Origin: an uncultured Bacteroidales bacterium
GTDB taxonomy: Bacteria > Bacteroidota > Bacteroidia > Bacteroidales > Paludibacteraceae
Reading direction: 5' to 3'
NCBI GenBank assembly: GCA_902774185.1
Contig: CACYHE010000002.1
Coordinates: 1 to 64,000 of the forward strand
DNA length: 64,000 nt
In this document: one piece after another, positions 8,088 through 16,499 of the stretch
How the letters are laid out: the number at the start of each line of letters is the position of its first letter
How positions within the stretch are numbered: position 1 is the first letter of the stretch
Notes under the pieces: model-generated
The model's input: the letters and a program-made list of their open reading frames with translations, nothing else
The model's database searches: none
Told to the model about the DNA's origin: nothing
Translations under genes and position numbers: made by a program

Positions 8088-8126
8088 TAAAAGGTGCAAA
8101 AACATGAATTTTCTGCACCTTTTATT
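8086..8126. terminator. Bidirectional terminator hairpin
   Basis: AATAAAAGGTGCA (8086-8098) pairs perfectly with TGCACCTTTTATT (8114-8126). On the minus strand it ends the transcript of the 44-aa gene and the giant gene. It overlaps the -33 region of the btuF promoter. Confidence 0.7.
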
Positions 8127-8139
8127 TTAGAAGCGGGAG

Positions 8140-8274
8140 TTAATCTCCATCCATGCCATCTTCAGAAATGGGATCTACATTTCCAGTTGTCGTCTGACTT
8201 CCAGCCATAAGAGACGGGGAAGTATATGACAGCACCGCTATTTGCGGACAGATATACTGATTTTTCGTTTTCAT
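8140..8274 (-). CDS. Small 44-aa Bacteroidales peptide
   Basis: ATG at 8274, stop TAA at 8142-8140. The protein begins MKTKNQYICPQIAVLSY and continues through SLMAGSQTTT to an acidic tail (DPISEDGMDGD). This layout (basic start, YxxPxxxV, a short hydrophobic stretch ending LxAGS, and a polar or acidic tail) is one I recall from many unannotated short ORFs of Bacteroides and Prevotella; their role is unknown to me. It lies 93 bases downstream of the giant secreted protein and before a terminator, so it may belong to the riboswitch-controlled operon. It has no recognised domain. Confidence 0.55.
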   Translation of the reverse strand: MKTKNQYICPQIAVLSYTSPSLMAGSQTTTGNVDPISEDGMDGD

Positions 8275-8292
8275 AATAACATTTAGCATTTT

Positions 8293-8355
8293 GTCGTTAG
8301 TCGTTGGATTTGGGTTTTTCTATTGTCTAACGACCAACTTCCAACGACCAACGAC
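8293..8355 (-). repeat. CCAACGA heptamers forming an inverted repeat
   Basis: GTCGTTAGTCGTTGG (8293-8307) is nearly complementary to CCAACGACCAACGAC (8341-8355), with one mismatch. Both arms are built from CCAACGA/GTCGTTG heptamers. The hairpin lies between the giant gene and the 44-aa gene and could reduce read-through or stabilise the upstream mRNA. Confidence 0.55.
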
Positions 8356-8367
8356 TAATTACATTAC

Positions 8368-11300
8368 TCATTTTACCATTTGTCCTGTGATGGTATATAC
8401 CTCATTATCACGGATAATATACAATTGACCGTCAATAAGTACTTTCTGAATGTCAGCCTCGGATGTCTGAACCGTTTCCATGCCCGTCGGTGTTTGCGGC
8501 GCGTTGGCATTACCAATTACCAAATGACGGCGGTCACCTCTTGGTTTGGGCGCATTGGCACTACCCTCAACAGCCACCTCATCCATGAGTATGTACGCAC
8601 GGTTCGCCTGCAAGCGGCAGTTAGCCCCGCAGCGTTTGAACGTATTGTTGTAGATCATGTAGTTGTTCTCCAACAAGTTACCTGCACTACCTGCGGCGCC
8701 GTCGGTGATGTTTACAAACGTACCTTGCAGACCGTTCTCTTTGCCGGCAACAGTGACTTCGGTAGAAGCGTAATAATGCACTTTAAGTTCGGTATCCTCC
8801 GCCACGAAGACATAGGGTTTGCCTGCTTCGAGTGCCGTTACTTCCTCCAATGTGATGTTATACGGCTGATTGTCTTTGAGTTCCTTATAGAGGAGTTTGT
8901 AGAACGTAGCCCCTTCGAAGGACGGTGCAGCCCACGGCAGACAGATGGTACCCATCTTGTCCATAGTAAGCCCATTGCGGGTGTAGGTCTGGAGTCGCTC
9001 TTCTCCGAAGTTATCGAAGCAGAAATAGGTCGGCGTGGTAAAGCCGTAAGCGTCGGACTTGGTAGTGAACATGTCATATTCAATACGCGTTACGGCACCG
9101 AGACTACTGAGGTCGAGGTACTTCCACTCATCGATGGCATAATGCTCTGCCGGGTCTGAACTGCGGTAGTCCGCCAAGTAGAACTCGACGTTACCGGTGG
9201 GGGTAGAACCGTTATAACCGTGAACAGTCAGTTTGAGGTAGTCCCCTTCGCTGAACGCCGGATTAGCGTATTCGCCATGCAGGATAGCGTCAAGCGTATA
9301 GACACTGTTGGTGATATAGAATCCCGGCACGATCTGCGGTTCGTCGCTGTTGGTCAGCGTGACCGGATCGGTGTAGCCTTCGAACCACGAAGAAGGAGCG
9401 GCATAGTAAGCGACACCGAAGTTATTGCCTTCGTACGCGCCACCGGCAGCCGAGCGGAACTGATCAATCATGTAATTACCGGTGAACTCGGTGGAGTTAT
9501 CGGCACTAATGACGTAACCGTTGAATGCGTTGTAGGTTTTGTTCGGCACATTGGCAAACGCATACGTACCACTGTAGAGATAAGTCTCTATGTTGTTCGC
9601 CCAAACCTCCTCTACCATCTTGTGTCCGCTGGCAGGGATGTTATATTCCTCGAAGGTGGCCACAGCAGCCGCTTTAGTAACGAGCACATGAGTCGAAACG
9701 AGCGCGTACTGACCGTAATAATCCGTTACCTTGCAGATGTACTCCGTCGCGCGGGTAGCGGTGATGTTGAGCGTAGCCTCGTTGCCTATTTCCGTAGCAT
9801 CAAACGCCGTGAACCAAGAATAGGTATAAGGTTTCGCCTGGTCGTATTCAACTGTAAGTGTGGCGGTCAACGCGACAGCCGTGTTCTCGGCTACGGTCTG
9901 ATTAGCGATAACATTGAGTTCTACAGGACGGAGCGTCCAAGCAGTAGTGAACTCAGCGGTAGCTGCCACAGCGTCAGCAGCGTCACCTACCGGCGAGAGC
10001 GTTACCACATACGCCTTGTAAGACGTCTCTTCGGTCAGTCCGTTGATGGTAATAGCCGCTTCGACATCTTTTGCCAAGGTCATTTCTGTACCTTGAGCCA
10101 GCACCGTCTCTACGGTCGGAACTTCGGCAGACGCAGCGAGAACGAGTACTTTCGCAGAACCGATATTATTGGCTTTGACAGCTATATCTGCGCTGACATC
10201 CTTGACGGTCTGTGCTTTGGGGTAGCCCTCTGCCAAAACAGGAATATTCAGCATATCCGGGTCATACTCATAAGCACCGATTGTCGGCGTAGCCGAACGC
10301 ACCTTGCCGGTGATGTCGGTCGTCGCGAACTCAAGCGGTAGAGCGGTCAGCAGATGTCCGCCGTTGTCTTGTCTGAGCAAGAGAATATTGTCCGATGCAA
10401 AGACAGCCGCCTCGTTGAGGTTTGCTTGTTCGTCCGTAGCCCCGATAGCAGTCTTCCAGTCAGCGAACGTACCGTAGGTAGCGGTAGGCATGCCAAAGGT
10501 CTCCGACGTATAGAAGAGGTTATGCTCATAAGTTACGTTTGTAGCTACAGAAGCGTTCTTATAACGCACGGCGTAGCCCATATTCAATGCCTGGAAGATA
10601 TTGTTCACAAAGCGCGAACCGGCAGCCGGTACTGCATTGAAGTAGAACGGCGAAGCTGCGGTAGCCGGTGTATTGGTAACTACGGTGTTGTACGCCAGCA
10701 GCAGTCTGGGCAGGTTGCTATTGAAATTGATACCATAACTTGCGTATGTACCTGCGTTCTGCACATTGATCACATTGTTAATCATGCGAATCTCGGCATT
10801 CTCTTTGTCCTGATAGCTATTCGGACGGATATAGATCGGCGTAGAACTCTGCGAACTGGTAGCCGGCGTGGTAAAGAGGAAGTCGTTGTTCGCGATTGTT
10901 GCAGTCTCGCCTACGAGCAGCCAGTCAACAGCGTACTGATTGCTTGCCGTCACGTTCATGCGGAAGGTGTTATTGAGGATTTGCAGGTTCGCCACGGCAT
11001 CACCGTACACCTGTTGTTTTCCTTGGTCACGGAAGGTGTTGCCCTGAATGAGCATGTTCTGCTGCAAAGCATCGGCCGCCGCCTGATGGCCCTTGACGTT
11101 CAGCGCCATATACCCGCCTTCAAGCACGTTATTGGTGAGCGCGAAATCATTGTTATACAAGTTTTGACTTGCGTCGAGGTACAGCAGGTCCAGACGAGAA
11201 GAATACTCCGTTTGACGGTTTGCATAGAGATGACAGTTGTCGATAGTGACATGGTTTGCCGCATTGTTCACCACCACAAGCGTCGGATTTTGGTTGCTGG

Positions 11301-14300
11301 TATACGTACTGGTGAAGGAGATTCCTTGAATCGTTACATAGTCTGCACCATTAATGGTGAACACACCCTTTGCATTGGTAAGCGTGCTACCATTGTACTG
11401 ATACGTCACATCGTTGTAATCGCCGGATACAGAACGGATGGTGAGCGTGTTAGCTGCACCGGCGCCGCTGATCTCAGGGATGGTCACTTGTTCGGTGTAG
11501 GTGCCATTCTCGACAGCGAGCGTTACGGCACCGTCCATACCAATACTTGCGATAGCGGTCAGCGCAGCCGTCAGCGTAGGATAGTCCGCCTCGTAACTGC
11601 TACCGATCTGGTAGTAACCGTGCGCACCGCTGACTACATCAATAGAGGCAACAACGGATGTCTCAGGAGCAATCTTGTTCTCACCGCAAACGACATTATT
11701 CAGTTGCAGCGTCACTTCATCGCCTTCTTCCGCGTCGGTATCTATACTACCTACGAACCAGAAGTAGAACACGCCTTTTTCGTCTATGACGTAGTTGCCG
11801 GTGAACTCATTGCCGGTTGCAAAGGTAGTCGAATGACCGGTTGCATAGATGTGCTGATCCAACAGCAGATCCGATGCCGTTTGCTCAAAACCGGTAATGG
11901 TAATCGGGTTAAGGTCTCCAGAAACAGTGACAGCCACTTGCAAGAGACGGATGTCACCGGTTCCCTTGGTCGCCTCTGCCGGGGCGAGCGATGTTACCGT
12001 TACATTATCAATTACCAGCGGAGTCAACAGGTGTTGACGAACCTCTACCTCAAAACCGGCTTTTACGGAATTCGGCATTCTGATATGCACGGTGATAGCG
12101 CCATCCTCAGCACGAGAGATGAGACTCTCATTCTCCGCCGGCTTGGAATACAGACCGTATGTCTTATCCGCTGTAGCATTGGGATCGTAAGCATTGCTAT
12201 AGAAGACGTGGAAGGCATCACCGCTCATATAAGCGATGTCAAAGGCTCTGAATACCAACTCCACTGCGTAGCCTTCGTTCGCCGGCTTAAACGTTACATA
12301 GCCGTCAAAGTTAGAAGTATAATCACCCTCTGCGCCGCCGTCGTCGAAGAACATAAGGCTGTTCTCACCGATAATGACCGTACCGTTATCGCCGGCAGCA
12401 AGGTTCAGTACGTTCTTGACAAGGCGACTGCCTTCGGGGTCGCCGTCGGTTACAGCCGTAACGTTGCCGCTGAGGGTAACGGATGTGAGGGCTGCATCGA
12501 CGGTTGCGTCAATCGTAGCGTCCGCTTTGATGTCGGCTGCAATAACAAAGTTATTGTCATACTCGGCGAGTTCAGCCGGAGTCGTGAGGGTGAGCGTTAC
12601 ATTAGCAGCCGCGTCTGCCTCCGCTAAAACGGTAGTACCTTGCATCAAATAAACCTTACTGATGTTGGCTTCGCTGCCTTTGAGGTTCACGTTGAGCGCC
12701 TCCAGCGTCAGCGGGTTGAGCGCACCGATTGTATTGATATAGATATTGAGCAAGGCTGCTTTCTCCTCGCCGAGCTTGACCAGTTTGGTACTAGCCTGCT
12801 CTACCGCGAGATCGTCCAAGCTCATGTTCTGCAGGAGGTATTCCGTCACGGTAGCGTGCCAACCGTTACCGGTATAAGACGAATAAGAAGTATTCGGATT
12901 GAAGACAATGGTGATCGCACCATCAGCAGCCGTCGAACGGATCTGTGTGGGTTGTTTGCCGTTAGCGTCTAACTCCCAGAGTTTCTCACCGCTTGTTCCT
13001 TCACCCGCGTAAACAATATATTTCGCGCGCGTACTCCAGGAAGAGGTTGCATAATAGACATCAAAATCGGAGTAGTCGATCTGGATGACATTGCCGGCGT
13101 GCATAGGTTTGAAGATCACCATCTGGTCGCATTCTTCGGCTTTGTACTTGGTGCTGTACTCGCTGGCCACCGTGTGGGTGTATTGCCATTCGCCTTGGAT
13201 GGTAAAGGTCTGCGAACCGCATGCCTGAATGGCTTTGTTCTCGATCGTCAGACCACCGGTAGGATTCGTGAACGCCGTTTGTTCAGCATCGTTGGTGAAG
13301 GTCAGTTTCTCCAACACAGCATCGACTTTATTATTGTTCACCGCCGTTTCCGCGATGTCGGCCGCGAGCCAGAGGTAGTTGTCCCCTTCACGGAAAGCGA
13401 TATCGTTGGAAGCATTGATGATGACATTATTGCCTGTTATTTCTGCTTCACCGATGAGTTGCGTAGTCGCAAAAGCATTCTCCTTGGTGTAATAGAGATA
13501 TAGTTTGCTTATTTGCGTATGGGTATTGTTGGTGTTGAGTGCCAAACTCTTAACCTCCAATGCCGGCTCGGTGTTGGCAGTCGTCAGATGAATAGAAGCC
13601 AGTTGTTCTTTCTGTGCACCGGCTGCTGCGTTCGCCGTCACTTTGCTGTTCTCCATTGTATTGACAATCATCGCTTGTGGCGTGAACTCGTCTACTATAG
13701 CACTCCACCCTTCTTTGCAGTTACTTTCAGAAGTGTTATTCTTATGCGTAATAGTCAGTTTGCCGTCCGCGGCAGTACTGCGGAGCACGATGTCCGAAGT
13801 ATAACTGCCCTGAGCAATTTCCCATAACAAGTCAGCAGCGTCGGTACTATTACCATTATACACCTTAATATAGTCCACATAACCGCTTGAACTGGCTGCG
13901 TATTCGGAATAGAAGACATTGATAGACTTGAAAGTCAATACCACTTTCTTGCCGTTGGTGGTCGGTTCAAAGACCGTCTTGCCGTCAAAATATCGAATAA
14001 CATTGCCGTCCGGTCCGCCTTCGTCGTAGAAATTGGTAGCCTGCGAGATGGCATAGGTAGCGTTCTCGCCCATGAGATACATAGGCTGTACGGTCAGAGT
14101 CGCGGCTGTAGCCGGGGTGAAGGTAGTGAAACCGCCTACGGTAGCGATACCGGTGATGTTCACAACCGCCGTTGCGTTGAAGGCAGCGGAAGCAAGGATG
14201 TCACCGCCCAAGCAGAAGTTGTTGGCTCCGTTACCCAATGCCTGCGGAGTGGTCAATGTGTAGGTATAGACACCGGCGTTCTCGGTAATCGTACCGGCTA

Positions 14301-15078
14301 TCTCTGCAAGACCAGCCACCGAAGCCGCTTGTCCGGCATAGAGTTTGAGGGTCGTCGGGTCAAGCACAGCCGCGTTGCTGCACGTGAAGGTGAACGAACT
14401 CAGTTTGTCCGGCGAGGAGTAACCTTCTGTCGTGATACCGAAACCGGCAACACCGACATTGGCTTTACCTGCCCATACTTCGCCATTCACGAAACTGTTG
14501 TTACCAGCAGCTGATTTGACGGTCATTGTCTCAAGCAACACTTCTTCTACGGTAGCTTTCCATCCCGGTGAAGCAGTGGAAGAAGGGTCTTTTGCATAAA
14601 AGCAGAAGGATAATGAACCATCAGCAGCTCCAGAGGTGAGTGTCGGCATAGGATTGATGACATCTTCTCCTTTGTAATAAGCTACGATTTGAGCGTTGTC
14701 CGGAAATTCGTTAACAGAACTTCCTGATGTAGGCCATTTAGACATGGAACTCTCTGCGAACGTACCATCATAAACTTTCAAATAACATTTCCATGAAGTT
14801 GTTGCACTGTGATTGTAATTATACAACTCCAAACTTTCAAATGTTACTTTGATGGCATAACCCTCTGTCGCGGGTTGAAAGACAACCGCTGATTGAGAAT
14901 AGAATGTTGACGATGCGAAACTGCCTGTTCCGGCATTGTCATAGAACGTAATGGGACTTCCTTTTGTGACCGTTTTTGTCACATAGCCCCACTGTGGCAT
15001 GTTATAATCCTCTGCCACAGCTTTGCCGCCTAACCACGTTAGGGCTAATGCGGCGAATAGAAGGAATCTTCTTTTCAT
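8368..15078 (-). CDS. Giant secreted protein: CUB-like modules, beta-helix, DUF4465
   Basis: A 2236-aa exported protein, signal peptide at residues 1-22 (AVA). Layout by eye: four alternating pairs of a CUB-like domain (about 35-182, 335-466, 613-748, 900-1018; each with xFDGxxxF/YFDG, a mid VYxG and a closing GWxAxVxE) and a BNR_assoc_N-like beta-sandwich (183-330, 468-612, 750-890, 1020-1145; motif NNFxxxxDI). Then a right-handed beta-helix (about 1155-1605, with repeated NN and IxxN turns), an Fn3-like (1610-1712) and an Ig-like domain (1717-1800), a DUF4465 domain (1805-2028) and a C-terminal region ending in KVLIDGQLYIIRDNEVYTI. DUF4465 occurs in Bacteroidetes surface proteins, some at corrinoid-uptake loci (recalled). 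The start overlaps the upstream gene by four bases, placing it under the cobalamin riboswitch. Probable role: corrinoid capture or surface adhesion, unproven. Confidence 0.75.
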   Translation of the reverse strand: MKRRFLLFAALALTWLGGKAVAEDYNMPQWGYVTKTVTKGSPITFYDNAGTGSFASSTFYSQSAVVFQPATEGYAIKVTFESLELYNYNHSATTSWKCYLKVYDGTFAESSMSKWPTSGSSVNEFPDNAQIVAYYKGEDVINPMPTLTSGAADGSLSFCFYAKDPSSTASPGWKATVEEVLLETMTVKSAAGNNSFVNGEVWAGKANVGVAGFGITTEGYSSPDKLSSFTFTCSNAAVLDPTTLKLYAGQAASVAGLAEIAGTITENAGVYTYTLTTPQALGNGANNFCLGGDILASAAFNATAVVNITGIATVGGFTTFTPATAATLTVQPMYLMGENATYAISQATNFYDEGGPDGNVIRYFDGKTVFEPTTNGKKVVLTFKSINVFYSEYAASSSGYVDYIKVYNGNSTDAADLLWEIAQGSYTSDIVLRSTAADGKLTITHKNNTSESNCKEGWSAIVDEFTPQAMIVNTMENSKVTANAAAGAQKEQLASIHLTTANTEPALEVKSLALNTNNTHTQISKLYLYYTKENAFATTQLIGEAEITGNNVIINASNDIAFREGDNYLWLAADIAETAVNNNKVDAVLEKLTFTNDAEQTAFTNPTGGLTIENKAIQACGSQTFTIQGEWQYTHTVASEYSTKYKAEECDQMVIFKPMHAGNVIQIDYSDFDVYYATSSWSTRAKYIVYAGEGTSGEKLWELDANGKQPTQIRSTAADGAITIVFNPNTSYSSYTGNGWHATVTEYLLQNMSLDDLAVEQASTKLVKLGEEKAALLNIYINTIGALNPLTLEALNVNLKGSEANISKVYLMQGTTVLAEADAAANVTLTLTTPAELAEYDNNFVIAADIKADATIDATVDAALTSVTLSGNVTAVTDGDPEGSRLVKNVLNLAAGDNGTVIIGENSLMFFDDGGAEGDYTSNFDGYVTFKPANEGYAVELVFRAFDIAYMSGDAFHVFYSNAYDPNATADKTYGLYSKPAENESLISRAEDGAITVHIRMPNSVKAGFEVEVRQHLLTPLVIDNVTVTSLAPAEATKGTGDIRLLQVAVTVSGDLNPITITGFEQTASDLLLDQHIYATGHSTTFATGNEFTGNYVIDEKGVFYFWFVGSIDTDAEEGDEVTLQLNNVVCGENKIAPETSVVASIDVVSGAHGYYQIGSSYEADYPTLTAALTAIASIGMDGAVTLAVENGTYTEQVTIPEISGAGAANTLTIRSVSGDYNDVTYQYNGSTLTNAKGVFTINGADYVTIQGISFTSTYTSNQNPTLVVVNNAANHVTIDNCHLYANRQTEYSSRLDLLYLDASQNLYNNDFALTNNVLEGGYMALNVKGHQAAADALQQNMLIQGNTFRDQGKQQVYGDAVANLQILNNTFRMNVTASNQYAVDWLLVGETATIANNDFLFTTPATSSQSSTPIYIRPNSYQDKENAEIRMINNVINVQNAGTYASYGINFNSNLPRLLLAYNTVVTNTPATAASPFYFNAVPAAGSRFVNNIFQALNMGYAVRYKNASVATNVTYEHNLFYTSETFGMPTATYGTFADWKTAIGATDEQANLNEAAVFASDNILLLRQDNGGHLLTALPLEFATTDITGKVRSATPTIGAYEYDPDMLNIPVLAEGYPKAQTVKDVSADIAVKANNIGSAKVLVLAASAEVPTVETVLAQGTEMTLAKDVEAAITINGLTEETSYKAYVVTLSPVGDAADAVAATAEFTTAWTLRPVELNVIANQTVAENTAVALTATLTVEYDQAKPYTYSWFTAFDATEIGNEATLNITATRATEYICKVTDYYGQYALVSTHVLVTKAAAVATFEEYNIPASGHKMVEEVWANNIETYLYSGTYAFANVPNKTYNAFNGYVISADNSTEFTGNYMIDQFRSAAGGAYEGNNFGVAYYAAPSSWFEGYTDPVTLTNSDEPQIVPGFYITNSVYTLDAILHGEYANPAFSEGDYLKLTVHGYNGSTPTGNVEFYLADYRSSDPAEHYAIDEWKYLDLSSLGAVTRIEYDMFTTKSDAYGFTTPTYFCFDNFGEERLQTYTRNGLTMDKMGTICLPWAAPSFEGATFYKLLYKELKDNQPYNITLEEVTALEAGKPYVFVAEDTELKVHYYASTEVTVAGKENGLQGTFVNITDGAAGSAGNLLENNYMIYNNTFKRCGANCRLQANRAYILMDEVAVEGSANAPKPRGDRRHLVIGNANAPQTPTGMETVQTSEADIQKVLIDGQLYIIRDNEVYTITGQMVK

Positions 15079-16115
15079 AATACGTATTTAATTTGGTTGT
15101 TAATAATGATATAAATATGTCCGTCTTTTAGAATCTTATAGCATTCGACTTTTGACTTTCGACTTTCGACTGTTTCTATGTCGGTCGTCACATCCGGATG
15201 GAGGTCTTCTCCCCCACTCACTTCTGTTGACAACTCACCTATCCATCCGCACTGCTGATTGACGCCCGTCTGTATTTTGACGAAATGAATACCGGGCAAA
15301 TTAACCGCATTGCCTTTCTTGTCCACCGCCCAGTCTATCTTTATTTTGCTACCGTCATTGTCATTGGGATGATTATCTGCATAACCATACGCAAAATTAG
15401 ACATGATATACCTGGTTTGACCGGTCTCTTTATACGGGACGGCATTATCCGGAAGAAGCGTACCGGAATATGTCACTTTGTCTGCCGTTACCCATTGGGG
15501 GTAGTAGTCTTGCGAATGATAACGGTTCTTTGCCAAATAGCCTGTTGTGCCGTTTTTATCGCGCCATTTGATATAGGTGGTATCCACCAGATCTTCCGAC
15601 ATCTTAGGCGTTTTCACATGGTCAGCCGGAGTACGGAAATAGGTAATCTCATAATTACGGGTAGAACGGCTGTATTCGGAGCCTGCTATCTCGTACCATT
15701 TATCGTCCGGTTGACCGTTCCCGTTGGCATCATAACTGACAGAAATAATGCCCGGTTCCGAACTGCCTCCGTTCTCCGGATGGTTCACGTCCGCATAGAA
15801 AGCATTGCCCCATATGCGGAAATCGTATTCACCCGCCACATTCACAATCATATGGTCGAAACCGACCACTACGTATCCTCCCCACCCTCCGAGGGTAATA
15901 TCGCTGCGAGTCATACCGCAAATATACTCTCCGGCTTTGCGGCACATAGAGTCCGCGTCATCTCCGTCTTCGTATTCGGGTAATTCGTTGACAAACTGTC
16001 CGGGGGCGGGACAATACTCCCACACGCGCGAGATATAAGGACTCTGCGCGTGCGCGGGAGAAAGAGCAGAAAAAGACACAGCAAAAAGAGCTGCGATAAA
16101 TACATAACGCTGCAT
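15075..16115 (-). CDS. Secreted protein of the cobalamin-regulated operon
   Basis: A 346-aa protein. The start is the ATG at 16115 (MQRYVFIAALFAVSFSAL, signal peptide to about 23); the frame extends 33 codons further upstream into heptamer repeats and the riboswitch, which I exclude. The mature part has YISRVWEYCPAPGQFVNELP, GGWGGYVVVGFDH, an Asp-rich loop DANGNGQPDDKWYE that could bind calcium, and a closing GWIGELST segment. I recall similar cell-surface proteins in Bacteroides B12 loci but cannot name the family. The C-terminal KILKDGHIYII tail resembles that of the downstream giant protein. It is the first gene after the riboswitch and overlaps the giant gene by four bases. Confidence 0.6.
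   Translation of the reverse strand: MQRYVFIAALFAVSFSALSPAHAQSPYISRVWEYCPAPGQFVNELPEYEDGDDADSMCRKAGEYICGMTRSDITLGGWGGYVVVGFDHMIVNVAGEYDFRIWGNAFYADVNHPENGGSSEPGIISVSYDANGNGQPDDKWYEIAGSEYSRSTRNYEITYFRTPADHVKTPKMSEDLVDTTYIKWRDKNGTTGYLAKNRYHSQDYYPQWVTADKVTYSGTLLPDNAVPYKETGQTRYIMSNFAYGYADNHPNDNDGSKIKIDWAVDKKGNAVNLPGIHFVKIQTGVNQQCGWIGELSTEVSGGEDLHPDVTTDIETVESRKSKVECYKILKDGHIYIIINNQIKYVL
15144..15175. repeat. GACTTTC heptamer array
   Basis: TTTTGAC/TTTCGAC units in tandem inside the 3' part of the secreted-protein gene, encoding SRKSKVE just before the C-terminal tail. Confidence 0.6.
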
Positions 16116-16121
16116 AATAAC

Positions 16122-16174
16122 TGACAATTGACAATTGATCACAGACAAGCGATTATCAACAATTGACAATTGAT
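16122..16174. repeat. GACAATT heptamer arrays
   Basis: Two short clusters of GACAATT units in the leader between the cobalamin riboswitch and the secreted-protein start codon. They lengthen the 5' untranslated region by about 50 nt. Confidence 0.6.
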
Positions 16175-16239
16175 GATTAATGTTTGATATACCATTTGTT
16201 CTCATGTGCCACACCTTGGTATCCGCGCCAAGAGTATCA

Positions 16240-16412
16240 GCGGTTCGGTTATGGCAGGTCTTCCGGCTTGTCTCCCTTGTTCCGGCCTTCCCGTCGCATG
16301 ACAGTGACCATTGAGAACTGGAACTCGGTGTCGAGACTTACGGCTGCGGGACAGCGGTTGATTTGCACAACCTTCCCTTTTAATCTTCAAAACGGAACGC
16401 CTTGAAGAACCA
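16240..16412 (-). promoter_or_regulatory. Cobalamin (AdoCbl-type) riboswitch
   Basis: Read on the minus strand: GGTTCTTCAAGGCG and GGGAA segments of P1-P3, the junction run TGCAAATCAACCGCTGTCCC with GCAGCCGTAA, and the B12 box ACAAGCCGGAAGACCTGCC (16272-16254). These are the conserved elements of the cobalamin riboswitch. A downstream hairpin CTTGG...CCAAG at about 16235-16218 could be the L13/expression-platform element. It lies in the leader of the two secreted-protein genes and should repress them when corrinoid is plentiful. Boundaries are approximate. Confidence 0.9.
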
Positions 16413-16439
16413 TAGTCGGCATTTATCTAAATGCGGGTA

Positions 16440-16471
16440 CAAAGATACTTCTTTTTTTTTATATAAGCAAA
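16440..16471 (-). promoter_or_regulatory. Promoter upstream of the cobalamin riboswitch
   Basis: On the minus strand, TTTGCTTATAT (16471 downward) at -33 and TATCTTTG (16447-16440) at -7. The transcript would begin near 16433, about 20 nt before the first riboswitch element. Confidence 0.75.
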
Positions 16472-16499
16472 TAAAAAAAGCAATTTTTGCATATTTTTT

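Noticed and set aside
10354..12627. 757-codon open frame on the plus strand
   Set aside because: It runs antisense through the giant secreted-protein gene, has no domain-like pattern and no promoter or start context. It results from the codon bias of the real gene, as do the open frames at 8380-9159 and 9220-10341.
16116..16214. 33-codon N-terminal extension of the riboswitch-controlled secreted protein
   Set aside because: It would be read from the riboswitch and GACAATT repeats and would place residues before a complete signal peptide.
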